The notes below the pieces were generated by a model. It had not been told where the DNA came from, searched no databases, and saw nothing but the letters and a program-made list of their open reading frames with translations. This document shows, in pieces, positions 23,156 to 36,373 of a stretch of DNA of 64,000 nt. The position numbers and the translations under genes are program-made. The stretch is taken from contig PYIU01000009.1 of assembly GCA_003415625.1 (NCBI GenBank), positions 1,488,001-1,552,000 on the forward strand. Direction: 5' to 3'. The stretch's first letter is position 1, and the number at the start of each line of letters is the position of its first letter. This DNA is from Aquanectria penicillioides (lineage: Eukaryota; Ascomycota; Sordariomycetes; Hypocreales; Nectriaceae).

Positions 23156-23801
23156 ATGATTGGGGCTAAGCACCGGCGCCCCCCTCCTCTCCCTGTAAGC
23201 CGTCGTTGGGCAAAGCGAAGGTTAAGAAATGGACGGATGGGACAGGGAAGTGAAGTGAAGAGGGGCGAAAGGCAAAGGGAAGGGACGTGATGGGAAGAAA
23301 AAAGGATTATACGGAAGGATCTCAAAGTACTGCGTCTGGAGGAGGACGAGGCTGTACATGGTGGACAACAGTGCAGGAAGCGCGGGAGGAACTCTGCTGA
23401 ACCCGTTTTTGTGTTCTTGTGTTTTACCTTGCAATGGCGGGGAGTCTTACGGATCATCTGTGGATACGGAGCTTGCTCATTTTTCATTTTCTTGTTTTGT
23501 CATGTGTTGCGTCCTGTCTCTCCGGTGCTCTCTGGTCTCGTGTGCTTTGTTTTTGCACCTTCATCTTTTGGCACCCCCCTTTTTTTTTTCGTGCTGTGCG
23601 GTCTTTTGTCACTTGGGCTTGTTTTGGTTCTTTGTTTTTCTTGTCTTGTCGTGATACCTACACTATGGTGTTTTAGCTCCGCAACGGACCGAGATCGGAT
23701 GACAGCCTTTTTTTTTTTTTTTGTGTGTGTTCTTCTTCTCTCTTGCCACGATCATCGATATTGGAACGGATCGATATTGGAATGGGATGAGAGCTCAATG
23801 T

Positions 23802-23840
<39 letters not shown>

Positions 23841-26800
23841 TCTCTTTCTCTCTGACTTGAAGAATAGAATGTTACGTCTAAAATAACAAAACCTGCCTAT
23901 TTCACCCAATGCCGAATATGTGGGCGGCATATCGGCCCTTCCCCTCCCTCTTCCCCTTCCTCTCCCCCTCCTCGTTGGGCCGTGGCTTTGAGACGGGGGG
24001 CTAAGAAAAGAAAGGCCGAGGAGGACGGAGAGGGCGTCTCGTGTAACTCGAGGAAAGCAACGGCGTCGTGCTCCTATCATGGCGAGACAAGATGATGGCT
24101 ACCCCCCTCTTTGTCACCCCTTCCGTGGCATGATGCATGGCGCGTAATAATAAAAAGACCAAATACTTAACAAGGTGTCATACATGGACGTTAGCTCCAG
24201 GAACCTGCATGTGCTCGCCAGTCTGCGTTCGGAGTGCGTGCTTTTTCCTCTCGCGAGGCGGCTGCCCTGGTGTTACAGAGGCGCTTGGCTGTGCCGCTGG
24301 GAAAGGGGAGATCTTCTCCGGGACAAGACCCGCTTTAGACGTTTTGTCCCAAATGCATAGAGACGCCTTGGGATGACGGGAACTATTGGCCACGGGGGTG
24401 TTATCGTCTAGTTGCCCCCATCTCCGTCTCTCTTCCCTCTCCACAATTGCTCCTGCTTGTCCGGGTGTCTATCCTAGATATGGCTAGCATACGACCCCCA
24501 AGACTATCCACCAGCATAGAGGATGAGGATGTCATGATGCGATCGTCGATTGTGAGGTTGCACTGAGATCTTCAAAAGACCTCATATCGCCGACGCCGAC
24601 TCCAGGTCATTGTTGCAACTCAAGACATGGGGAGGGACATGCAAGCGCCTTAGCAATCACGCATGGAACTCCAGGAACGACAGATAGGTTGCTATTTAGG
24701 ATCCATGTGGTGTTGTCAGACTCCGGAACTGCCCGGGCCATCAAGGCGAGCAAACCAGCCTTTCTGGTTTGGGGAGGCTCAATAAACTTTGAGACTAGGC
24801 GTGCAGTAGCAAAATGAGAGCAGTGCGATATAGCCCCAGCGCTGAGGCTACAAATTCTCAGACGGGGTTGCATCTCGATGTCGGGCCGGCGTCCAGATCG
24901 AGTGATTTGGAGGTAAGCCTCGCTGAGACCGGTGAGCAAGGGGGCCCAAGCCTCGGGCGCCCGAAGTCTAGATCGGGACGATCAGATCGGGGAGAAAAGA
25001 GACCACACGGAGTCTATTGATAACCAAGCTCCGGCGAAGTCATCTCTTCCAAGGGGCAAATGCGGGCTTTGATACAACTACCGACTCGGGCGTCGGTTCC
25101 ATGTCGGGGAGGGCGTGGCGGTTGCGCACGCCGGCAACGGACAAAAAGCGACGTCAATATGACGAAGCCGAGACAAGGTGAGGGTTTTTCCCCCTCCCGT
25201 TAATCAGTCCTACCACCTATCTTGTTCTTTTTCTCCTTTTTTCAACCCCGATCATGTATTTCCCTGGCTGGGAGAGGGACCTGGCATTTCGAGTTTGGGC
25301 GATGTGCATTCTGGGCATGTCCTTTGAGGAAGGGCGACATGATGAGAACCGAATGATAACCGACGTCGCATCCTCGTGTCCGGATTGCGAGTCGCAGGCT
25401 GAGCTTGCAAACTTGCACACGGGTGTTGCTAGGATCCGACCCCCTCCGAGTGGCAACACCACCGCTACCACGTCGTGGGGTTTTGTCTTCTCCTTTTTTA
25501 GGTTGCTATTATCCATTTGAGTCTCTCTCTCCTGGCCCCAATCCCTTCCGAACCGGCAAGGAGTGTGCGTTGCACGCAGGCGTTTGTGTAATGTATGCGT
25601 ATTATGTATGCTGTGGGGAGGCTTCACCGGGAGGGAACATTAGGAGGGCAGATGCTACGATGAGACAAAGTTAGGGCATGGATCTGGGTTCACATCTCGC
25701 AGGAGAGGCGGCGGTAGCGGTAACCCTGGCGTAGTTTCGAGATAGTGTCTTGTACTACCAACATGCCGTTCTAGGACTCGGAGAGTTTAGTTGGTGATGA
25801 AGGGATTCAAGGGCTTGGAGACGGAATCATGTGATGTGAGAAGACAGCAGACCGGCATGGATCTGTTGGTCCTGTTTGTGGATTATTCTTTGTTCTGTGC
25901 ATGTAAGCACAGAGGCTGATTTCGTCCTTTGTAGAATCAAACCCAACATGGATACATGGTCAAGGGGTTGTTGAGTGAGAGCTTAGGCAAGCTCGTCATC
26001 CAGGTCAATGCAAGTGCAAATGCATTTCTTAGCCATGGTTATTGTGTAACCAACTCTGTTCATACGCAATGGATTACCGGCGTTATCAGAGTTCACGGTA
26101 ATTGAGTCTCGAGAACTGGCCGTTGCAAAGGTAGTTTACGCCACAAACCAACGGCCGTGCATATAACTCTCGGCTATCTTGCCAATCTTTGTTGAGTTAT
26201 CACAAAAAAACAAAAAAAAAACAAACCCCCCAAGGCCAGAGAGACCCGCAGGAGCCGGCGCGATTGTAGATACGCCCGCACGTTGCGGGATGGCAGGGAG
26301 AGAAAAAACGGGATGCTGGGAGGCGCTGGAGGGAGGGTGTTTGGTTGGCAATCGATTCCGGGTTGTGTTCTTGTGGCTTTCACGCCCCGTTTGATGTTGA
26401 TACTCCCGTTACATTACAGAAGTGTTCGGCAACGCGAATGCAGAGGATGGGAACCTGGACATGGGGGTTGGTTGAGGGGGGGGATGACGGATGCATGGCA
26501 TTGAGGGGGGAAGACTGTGAAGAGGGAGGGGGGGGATGGAGGGGCGTGGTGGCGGTTGCGCTGCATGATGCGTGGCTCTCGCAGGTGCAGACGTCGACCT
26601 CTCGACAACATCGGGAAGTGAAGGCATGCGAGTAATGTTTTCCCACGGAATGATTTGAATCGTCCGATGGCGATTGAGGCGCTCCTCGGCGACGGGAAAG
26701 GGTGCCTGTTGCGCGTCTGTCAAGCTACTCCCAACCTGGCTCCCTTGACTGGATGCAATGCAACTGCGCCTTTCGTCTGGCTCGAAGCCTTGTTAGTCAC

Positions 26801-29800
26801 ACGCGGATGGCGTTTGGTAAACAGGAGCTGGATGGAGATGAAGTTGAGGAAGACATGCTGTCATCTCAATGGTTTCTTACTCTCACTCCATCCCCCTAAA
26901 GAAAAGAGAAGAAATCTCTCCGGACCCGAAAGGCGGGGAAGATTGGCGGCGTTGCATGTCAATTCAACAATGAAGTCCCGGCTAGCTTGAAGGACCGGCG
27001 TTTCGGGTACGGCGGGAGTGCGAAGGGCTGATCCACGGTCGTCATCGGGAGGAAAGTAACAGAGGCAATGTCAAGTTTGTTGGGCGTGGAGACACTGGAG
27101 GGGAGAGACCGGGGTGCTCTGAAAGGAAAGGTAGAGAGGGTTCCATTTTTGCAGCCACTGGGGAAGAAGCAACTGTCATCATCAGTTCAGAAGGGGCTGG
27201 GGTGGGTGTGGTTTGACCCGACGCCGCAATTGAGGCTGGTGTGTTGTTGATAGTTCGGGCTTTGGCTTGGCCTGAGTGGGTTTCTTGATCCAGCCCACCT
27301 GAAATGGAGGACATACGTACAAGGTAACTTTGGAGAGGGTGGTGGTGGACGAGGAGGAGTTGGAGGATGAGAACGAGGCCTACTCGGCACTAACTGAACG
27401 AATAGAGCAGCTCAGGCGAGAAGCGACGATCTATTGGATCTTCAGGGTCTGGCTTACCTGTACGAGGTGAATTGTGTACCTGCCTGCGTATTGATGCTCT
27501 GTGTTGTGATCTGTACTGAAACCTGGATCTGGACCTTGCTGGGCCTTGCTTGACCTTGGCCTTGACCTTGATGCTTGCTCGCTGGGAAGGGGGAGTTGGC
27601 AGGCCGAGTGCTACGGCCATACATAGCGACTGCTCTAGTCCTGTTATGATGAGCGGCGCTTCACATCTCCATGACGGTTGTGACTCCAACTCCACTCAGC
27701 ACGTTGGAGTGCAGGGTGCCGCAGCCCAAGGGAGCCAAGGGAGGGCCCTGGGAGAGACTGCAGCGCCCGGGGATGTGAAGCCCGGGTGCCCCCCCGACTT
27801 GGACTTGTTGTGTGGACGTGCACGACGTGTGTGCATCCCCATGTAATGTGTATTGTGTGCGTGTGTAAACAGATGGTGAACGCGCTCACTACTAGGAGCC
27901 TCGTAACTCGGTACTTGGCAGCCGGACATCTAATGTGATGATGGATTGCCTCTGGACGATTAGCCGCTCGGTGATTTGCTAAAGCCCCCGACTCCGTGCG
28001 TTATCAACGCGGGCTCTCGCTATCACGATGACCGCGGGGCCGAAGTGCGCAGCTGTTGGGGAAACCATAACGTCTGGTGACTGATACCGGATCAACTTCC
28101 AGCTCCAAGGCCACGCAATGCGATGCCGCAAGTGACTAGATGCGAATTGAGGCCAGGCTGGCTCGAATCCAAACCCATCCGATGGATGCTTTTCTCTGTT
28201 GTGGCCCATGGCAATTAAGAGTCAGAGTCCCAGCTTGCGTAATAACCCGACGGGTGGTAGGTAGTGTGTCCCATCTCAAGGTTGTGTGGCCCCCGCCCCC
28301 ATCCATCCCACCCCAGCAAGTTTGTCTTGTCGCCTGGGAACCCCCCCCCCCCCCCCCCCCCCCTCCTCGTCATGGACACCAATTTCGTTTGGGAGGCCAC
28401 GCCCAGCTTGGGTTTGAGACGAAGAGAGTCACTACTGGCCCATCACCAGGCCACACCACGGGGTCACAATGAGCCAGCGAAATTGGCCGCTTGTCAGGTA
28501 GGTAGCTAAATGCCTAATTAGACCCGGCGTAGAAGGTGACCCCAGATATCTAGTATGAGTAGGGTAATCAATACATACCTACCTACTTGGTACAACTGGA
28601 GTTTAAGCTTGTACTGCTGGGCACGGTGATTGGCAGTGTGGCAGCGAGAGCGACCTGTCAGCGATCGGCCTGGAAGCGGAGAGAAGCTCCCCCTCCATTG
28701 AGGGCCAGCTACGGACAGGGCCAAGCAAAGCAGGGCACGGTAGGGCAGGCTTGATGGACGGAGCAGGCACCGCCATACCAGTCCAGAAGACCAGTCCAGA
28801 AGTAAACTGGATGCTAAAGTAGGTGTCCCAAAGCCAAAGTAAGCCCTCTGCTTGCCGGCGGGACCTGGGATCCATTCATTATCGAATATGAATGCGCCAA
28901 TCCTCGCGGAGCTGGCATCTTGGGCCGGGCTACGGTGTACCGGGGGCTCTCCAAGAGGGCAAAAGCACGCCAAGGGCCTTGGGTCCGTGCCGAGGATCAA
29001 CTACGCACAGTGTGAAGTATGGTGAGATATCGCTAAAGAGACAGTGCGTCTATGTGTCTCAACCGCACTGTTCCAGGGCCGAAAGCCGGCTCCACGTCGA
29101 TGCAGTGGCCGGCCATACCCAGCACAGAAAAGCCCTGGAAGGCGAAGAGGTACGTGCCTCCACACATAGCAGCTGGCCGGTGGTGGGTTCATTACGGGAA
29201 GGGCCCTAGGACCATGGTCAAGACTCAAGAGCAGCGGACAATGGGGGTACGTACCTGGTCTAGTGCAGGGCCCTGTAACCCAAGTGCCAGGCCCCACCGC
29301 GCTGCGAGGCACAGGCGAATAGGAATGAACGCTGACGGAGATACGTACCGGCTTCCCACCAGCTAGCCCTCGGTCCACGGCCCACAATCTACCATGCACG
29401 GGCGTCCCACAACGCGCAACCCATGTCGCCCACACGCTAGGCTCTCTCACTCACTTCACTTCACTCTTCACTCACTCACTCATACGCACGCACGCCCGTC
29501 GTGTGCAACTCACAAACTGCTGCTGTTCTCTCGCTCGCTCTCCTGCCCTGCTTCCACTCCACGCACGCCAGCGCTAACACCAACGCCTCCCGGCTTCGTT
29601 AGCCCCCAGCGACCAGCAGCCCACGGTCAGACGGTCGCACTTGTAGACGCTCTGGATGCTGCAGACACGCACGCACACACAACGCACACTCTCACTCACC
29701 TAGGAAAGTCCACGAAAGCCTACGAAAGCCCAGGACAGCCCACGGTCCACACGCAGTCCACACAGAACCCGCCAGGGCCACGCAGAGGCCAGCAAAACCT

Positions 29801-30557
29801 CCCGCTCATACTCCACTCCACTCTTCTAGCCCAGAGCTGCCCGCCATCGCATCTACCAAGCAGCTCGTACCCGTCGCCTCTTGTCTCTTGTTTTGTCCAG
29901 GTCCTTGAACTTGAACCGCCTCCCTGCCTCCTCGCCAAATTATCCAGTTGTCAACCTGTCCGGCCTCAATCTTTTCCCTCTCCCTTTGCTGCTCGTCAAC
30001 CCCCTTCCACACTCTTCTCTCTCTCTCTCTCTCTCTCTGCCCACATTTTCCCACTCCTCGCTTCATTCACCGCCCGCCCCCATTTATCGCAGGGAGGCCG
30101 ACATTTTGCAGGCGACGACCCTGACCGTCCCTTTTTTTCGACGCTGACCGACCTGCTCCCTGGTACCCACTGTGTGTTCGCGTGCGTTTGCCTACGTCTA
30201 CGGGCCTTCTCGCTCTCGTCTGCCCCAACGCCACGCATTCCCTCGATCCTCCATCAACCATCACCGCCCGCCTTCCCGACGCTTGCTCCTCCACCGAGCA
30301 AGGCCGTCTAGGGCTCGCTGCGAATCGCAAACGATTGCGACAATACCATCGACTTCCATTTCCTCTCCGAAACCCCTCTCCCCGTCGAATTCCCTTGTGT
30401 CGATGCGTCCCGCGGCGCTCTCCGAAAACCCCCCCGCGCGCCGACACCGACAGTAAACTGTGATCTGCGATACCGACCCAAATTGCCTTGGTTCACCCAC
30501 AACTCAAGAATTTCAACACCGCGCCCCCGGGTCATCCCAGCCCTCGCTCCGCTGGTC
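23156..30557. other. 7.4-kb gene-free region and SPT23-like leader
   Basis: No conserved gene was recognised on either strand. It contains T- and CT-rich tracts at 23709-23840, a C23 homopolymer at 28341-28363, and, from about 29400 to 30480, a pyrimidine-rich stretch with (CT) repeats at about 30013-30038 that is best read as promoter and 5' leader of the gene starting at 30558. Confidence 0.5.
28341..28363. repeat. C23 homopolymer
   Basis: Twenty-three consecutive C residues. G-rich on the minus strand, this is prone to quadruplex formation and to miscounting during sequencing. Confidence 0.9.
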
Positions 30558-33500
30558 ATGACACCCGCTGCCACCGGCCCCGGCAGCCCTCTCATCGCTG
30601 GTGCTGCTATGTCGGGCGGCGAATTCAACGATTTTTCCGATGACGAGCTCGGCGCCAACAACCTTTTCGACTTCTCAAACAGCCCAGATACACTCCAAAG
30701 CCTAGAGTCGCTCGGCGCCAGCGACCCCAAGGCCTTTTTATCCCCACAAGACCTCAACGCCGGCCCCTTCCCAGATTCACCCAACGGCTCCTATCACGAC
30801 TCGTCTTCAGAGTCGGCCTCTTCTAAGCGCACCGGAAGCTCCACTTCCTCCAAGACGCCTGCAACCACCACTGATAACATGATGGACGACGGCGATATCA
30901 AGATGGAATGGGGCAATCCTGGATTTGGTGCCTTCACAGACGACGATGCCACTTTTGCTTTTGGTCGTGATACAGACCCTACAGCCCTCGATGGCCTATA
31001 CGGCTTTGATCAGGATGACAGCTTCGTCGACCAGCCCTTCGACTTCGAGAGTGCCTCAAGTAGTCCAGAGACGGCGAATGGCCTCCAGCCTAGCATGGCC
31101 TCCCCCGAGATGCCTACTATCAAAACCAACAGCCCTCTAAAGTCGGAATCCGCACCAAAGAGGACCAAAACCTCGGCTCAGGGCCACCACAAGGCACCTT
31201 CGGTACGTCGAACCGTTTTTTCCCGTGCACAAAGTAGACTTGTATTAACTGTTCAACAGCAATACTCTGTAGCCTCGTCTATGAACGGAACAAAGACGGT
31301 CGGATCACGCGAAGTATCACCCATGTCTAATATCGTAATGAGCCACGATGGCTCGCCCGCAGCAGTCTTCAACTCGCCCTCGCCCAACGCCGCACCGGAT
31401 TTTGCCAGAGTTATGAATGGTGGTTTGGGTGCGGGTTTGTGGCCAACCAAGATGGACGGCACAGGTCTGGAGGGCTTGCCCAATCCACTTCAATTTGGCG
31501 GTCAGATGAACCAACCGATGTCGATACCGCAACAAATGTCTATGCTCACCCCCCCCGCATACAACTTTACTGGCCGATATGACCTAAGGATACTGCCGAC
31601 TCCCCTCAAGTCTCGCGTCGAGACACAAATTCCGATAAAGATGACCTTGACGCCCCTTCCTCCTGGCGTCACCAAGCTCCATCTGCCTGCTCATACAATC
31701 TCGAAGCCCAAGCTCTTAGCTAAACCTTGTCCTGAGAGGTCGCCAGATGTCTTGGAACTTTTCGTCTCATTGGTGTGCACAAGTGCTATGGAGGGTAACG
31801 ACAAGAAGAAGAAGGCCTTGGATCGAGCGGCAAACCAGCCCCAAGGCTACCTTCCAAACCTCGACGAGGAGGAGAACGCTCCTCAAAATGGAGGCGAGGT
31901 GCGAATATGCCCTGGTTGTATTACCCGAGAACGCAAGCGGGCTGCAAGAAAGAAGATTAAGAAGCCTGAAGAGGAGAAGCTCTGGAGTCAGGATGAGGAG
32001 CGTCGCGTCATCGTCTTCAATACCCAAGAGATCAAGGAGTGGCAGCCTCTAAGCGGTGTCATGGACCCGTCTGGACGTCCTGAGCCTGTTGTGCCCAATG
32101 GTGCCATGCAGATCGATGCTCCTATGCGCATTGCCTGCTACTGCCGGCATCACGGCGAGAAAATGGGTTTCAACGTCATTTTCACAATCAAGGATTTCCA
32201 GGATCGGGTCATCGCTCAAGCCATGTCAAACCCTATTATGATCACCGACGACCACAAGACCCACCCCATGGCACAACTTACTGCTCAACCCTCGATACCT
32301 GAACCCCCAGTTGCTGCCCCTGTACCAGTAAACACCCCTCAGCAATCCATTGATGCCAGCAGCCTCATCCCTCCGACCGCGAACGGTAACTTCCGGATGT
32401 CGCCATCTACCGGCGATCTCTCGAGCATGCAGCCGCGAAATAGTCAGGCCTCGTATCCACCCTCGACATCCGGCAAAACGACTCCTACCGGTGCTACGAC
32501 TAGGACACTCTCTCGTCCGGCTTCCCCGACTCTAGGTGGTCCTATGACGAAGAAGAGGAAAGCCAGCGGATCGAGGGTACCCAACGGTCTGACAATGACA
32601 CGCCTCGATACATCTCCTTCTCCTAGTGCCCAGCCGAGTAGCAACCAGATGCCAACCGCCACCTCTCCCTTTACCCGAACCTCAACGCTTTCTCGCAATC
32701 CGATAACTTGTTTGGCCAGCAGAACGGGTTGGCACCGTTTACCACCGGGCCGCCGACTCCAAGTAGCAACGACCAACCAGCCTTCTTTGCCAGCAACCGT
32801 TCAGCTAGTATGGACAATTTGGCGATGGCTCAGCTGTATTCTGCTCCTGCCTCCAACCACCCGAGTCGTGCACCTAGTCCAAACGGTCTCAGGAACAACG
32901 TGAGCGCCGCGCCGCAGAACCAATTCAACCAAACCCTGAGCGGCTCCCTGTACACTTTGCCGATGGGATTGAACCAGACACGGGCTCCTCCTATTATTCA
33001 CAAAATTATCCCTAACGAAGGACCCAAGATTGGAGGAATCGAGGTGACTGTCCTGGGTGCTGCTTTCTTCCAAGGACTCGAAGTCTGGTTTGGTGATCAA
33101 AAGGCCACAACAACCACGTTCTGGGGCGAGTCATCGCTCGTTTGTCTGTTGCCCCCTTCACCCGTCGCTGGTGCTGTCGCCGTTACCTTCAAGCACCAAG
33201 CAGCCCAGGCGGCTCAATCATTCCCAATGGGCAAGCAACCCCCCATCTTCAAGTATATTGACGACAACGAAGATAAGCTGATTAGGACTGCTTTGTCTGT
33301 CCTTGGCCACAAGATGTCTGGTCAAATGGTTGATGTCAGCGATCTGGCCCGAAGGATCTTGAATGATGGTAGCTCTGGGTGGTCTGGCGGCGGTTCGTCC
33401 GGTGGCCCATCGTCCAGTGGTCAGATGTTTAACCATGCTCCCTACGCCCACCTTGAATCCCAGCTCCTCAAGTGCTTGGATCTCATCGACCTTGACGATA

Positions 33501-34831
33501 GCACTCACAGGACTCGGTTGGATCTTAAGCGACCAACCGGCCATACTATGCTCCATTTGTCCTGTTCACTTGGCTACCACCGATTTGTAGCTGCCCTCCT
33601 CGCTCGTGGAGCAAACCCTGACGCGCGCGACAAGGGAGGCTTCACGCCGTTGCACATGGCCGCTATTCACAACCACCCTGAAATTGTGAGAAGGCTGATG
33701 CTGAACGGCGCTGACCCAACCATTCGAAGTTTGTCTGGCCTCGCTGCCGCAGATGTCGCCCAATCCCGTGCTGTCCTCCGCGCCATTCGTCGCTCTGAAC
33801 GCCATGTTCGATCTCGCAGCAGCGGTGGCTCGCTCCATAGCAGGGCTAGCAGTGCCACATCCCTTCGATCATTGTGGGAGCCCATGACTAAGGTTCAGAC
33901 TCACGATGAACCTTTGCCGGCCGATTCTAGCGAAGAAAGTCCGGAGTACACTTCAGGAGACTTTGAGGACGAAGACCCTGATGAGAATGCTTATCTGAGC
34001 ATGAGAAGACCTAGTGGGTTCCGACAGGACCGAGAACGGCCCAACCTCCGTCGTAAGAAAACGGGCGAGCTCGAGGAAGAGTTGGCTCCCCCTGCCATGG
34101 CGCTAGCCGCTGCGCTGAAGGATCAAGTCCAACAACAGCTCCAACAATTCCAGCAGACAATGGCTTTGCACTTCCAGAATCTCCCGCACTTACCGCAAAT
34201 TCCAGACTACCAGGCGCTGCAACAGCGGATGCAGCAGCTGGTGCCCGGCATGTCGGCAGCCCGTCCCGAATCGGGTGGTGAACAAGCCCGAGGTTGGGAC
34301 ATGTCTGCCCCCAAGAGTGGCAACAACGCTCCACCTGCGTACGAGGAGCTGTTTCCTCAGAAAGACCTCGACACAAAACAGGCGTCTGCCGCACAGGCCG
34401 CATGCGAAGCCGAGGCTGATATGAAGTGCGCAAGCCTTTACGACCAGCCGTCGACATCGGAAGCAGTAGTTGAGACCAAGACTCAGGTACCTAGTGTGCT
34501 TAAGATTGGCCGGAAGAATGCCATCACCAAGGAGCAGCAAGAACAGTTCTTGGCGGCTCGAGAGGTGAAGTTGAAGAGACTAAGCAGCGATCGTAATCTT
34601 TTCTTCATCTGGGTAAGTTCTGCCGCATTACAAATATACAGCATCAACTCCCCACTAACATATCCGCAGATCCCTCTTCTTCTGGTCATGGTAACCATCA
34701 TGCTCTACTCCTATTTCCCTTCGCTGTTTCCCTTCGCCTGGGCATTTGCCCGTTCTCTCTGGCAGGGCGGCATCGACAGGACTCAGCAGCTCATTCAACA
34801 AAACATAGCTGACAGAGTTGTCGAGATTTGA
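30558..34831 (+). CDS. SPT23: SPT23/MGA2-type ER-membrane-anchored transcription factor (one apparent frameshift)
   Basis: Homologue of yeast Spt23/Mga2, ER-anchored precursors that are clipped by the ubiquitin-proteasome system to activate fatty-acid desaturase and hypoxia genes. Start chosen at ATG 30558 (MTPAATGPGSPLIAG); MSGGEFNDF at 30609 is an alternative. The order is an acidic Ser-rich N-terminus, a conserved region (YDLRILPTPLKSRVETQ ... CPGCITRERKRAARKK ... MRIACYCRHHGEKMGFNV), an IPT/TIG domain near residue 790 (IIHKIIPNEGPKIGG), two ankyrin repeats near 970-1050 (GHTMLHLSCSLGYHRF, GFTPLHMAAIHNHPEI), and a C-terminal transmembrane helix (IPLLLVMVTIMLYSYF). Introns are 31203-31259 and 34613-34669. 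The frame breaks at CCC 32674-32676; one added C gives SPFTPNLNAFSQSDNLFGQQ and a total of about 1,386 residues. The processing pathway is inferred from yeast. Confidence 0.9.
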
Positions 34832-36373
34832 AAGCGTTATGACCACGTTATTTTCTTTCTTCATTTCTTCTAGATATGAGACGTGCTTTTTATCTTTTTC
34901 TTGTTCATCACGAAAGGATCTCAGGTCTGCTATTTGCTAGCCCTTTTCCTTTTACGGCCTATGAAATATTGTCATGCCGCGCGTCTTTTGCTTCTTCACT
35001 TTTTTTTTTATTACGACTGTCACTCGTTTGACCTGCGAAAGACATTGGGGTTTCTTCGTAGGGATCTATATATTTGTTACTCTACCCCCTTATGAGAGAG
35101 AAAGTGCATCGGATCTTGGAGGAGACCACTGCAACAGCAAAAATGGTAAGTGCTCGAGGATGTTCAGACGATGTCGGACACAGTGGTTTAAGTCGAGCCT
35201 TGGGCCCGACCTTAATGCTTGTTGTCTTTCTGGAGCCAGGTTACTGGCGCCAACTATTTCTTGGGAGCGTCGGTTAGTGTTGACTGTTGTTGGGTGAACT
35301 TGCTGCACACGGATCGTGACAAAGAAATGGGGCGGTGGTTTTAGTTGGAGATAGGAAGGCGATGGAAGGTGCTTCTTTGATTGATTGACTTTGATTGTTC
35401 AAGGGGAATCTGATGATGCGTTTTTCTTGGCTTGGAAATGGCGAGTGATGGGAAACGGATGGGATGGATCGGGAAACGGGACACAAGGACTCTTTTTTTC
35501 AGGCACGAGTAAAGGGATTTGTATATAATAGCACAACTGCAGGGGACTCAATGTCTACACCATGCTGTCAATGTTGTGCACGTGAACATGTTCGTGAATG
35601 TTGGTGTAAGATGAATTGCGTCACAAGGTTGTATTATGTTGGGAGACGATGCGGTTGTTTGCATGGCTAAAACAGTGTGGTTCTATTCCTTCCCTTCCTA
35701 ATAAGTAAGATATAAAAAGGTTCCAAAAAAAAATACAAATCCCGGGGGCCAAGACACATCCTAGCCCTCCTCTGTTCAATGGCATTCACATTGAATCCTG
35801 CGACTTACCTTCGAACCAGCCAGGAAAAAAACAATGAAGCAAATACATGTGCCATAACCGTACCAAATCCATCCGATCCCAAACCAATCCCAAACCCCCC
35901 AACCATGCCCAGAGTCCATAGATCCCAGAAGGAAAAGGAGTCAAAAGGAAAACGCAAAGCCCTTTCAACACCCCAGAAATCCAGATTTCCATCTTCGAGA
36001 AGAGGACAAGAGACGCCACAAAAAGGTTATCATAATGCATCCGAGTGTCATGCCGCATTGCCTTCGTGGAATAATTCCTCACATGCATACATGTGCAACA
36101 TTCCAGAATAGAGCCGCATCAAATCAAAATCCGATTTTCCCCTCAAAGTCGTCAAAGCAAAACCCGCAAGGTTCGTGAGCCGTATACAGAGTCTTCTCGT
36201 TGTCGTAAGAGCAAAGCAAGACTGACAAAGCCCAGAGAACGCCAAATGCTGCTTTCCGTTTCGCCGTGGGACGGTTGCCTGTCCGTATCACGAGTTTTCA
36301 TTAATGCAAAAATCGATTCACCACACGAGTCGTTTTGAGTAACGAACCACTCATGGCCTACCAGAGATGCCAA
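34832..36373. other. convergent 3' region
   Basis: The 3' flanks of two convergent genes (SPT23-like on plus, RS-like on minus). T-rich stretches follow the SPT23-like stop codon. No gene or RNA element was recognised. Confidence 0.55.

Noticed and set aside
23411..23860. Hydrophobic Phe/Leu-rich frame
   Set aside because: It results from T-rich and CT-repeat DNA downstream of RNase H1.
29394..30311. 305-codon frame before the SPT23-like gene
   Set aside because: It lies in the pyrimidine-rich leader; the peptide is low-complexity Ser/Thr/His/Pro with no conserved block.
32600..32708. Intron as an explanation for the frame break in the SPT23-like gene
   Set aside because: No GT-AG pair of realistic length joins the frames; a single-base deletion fits better.
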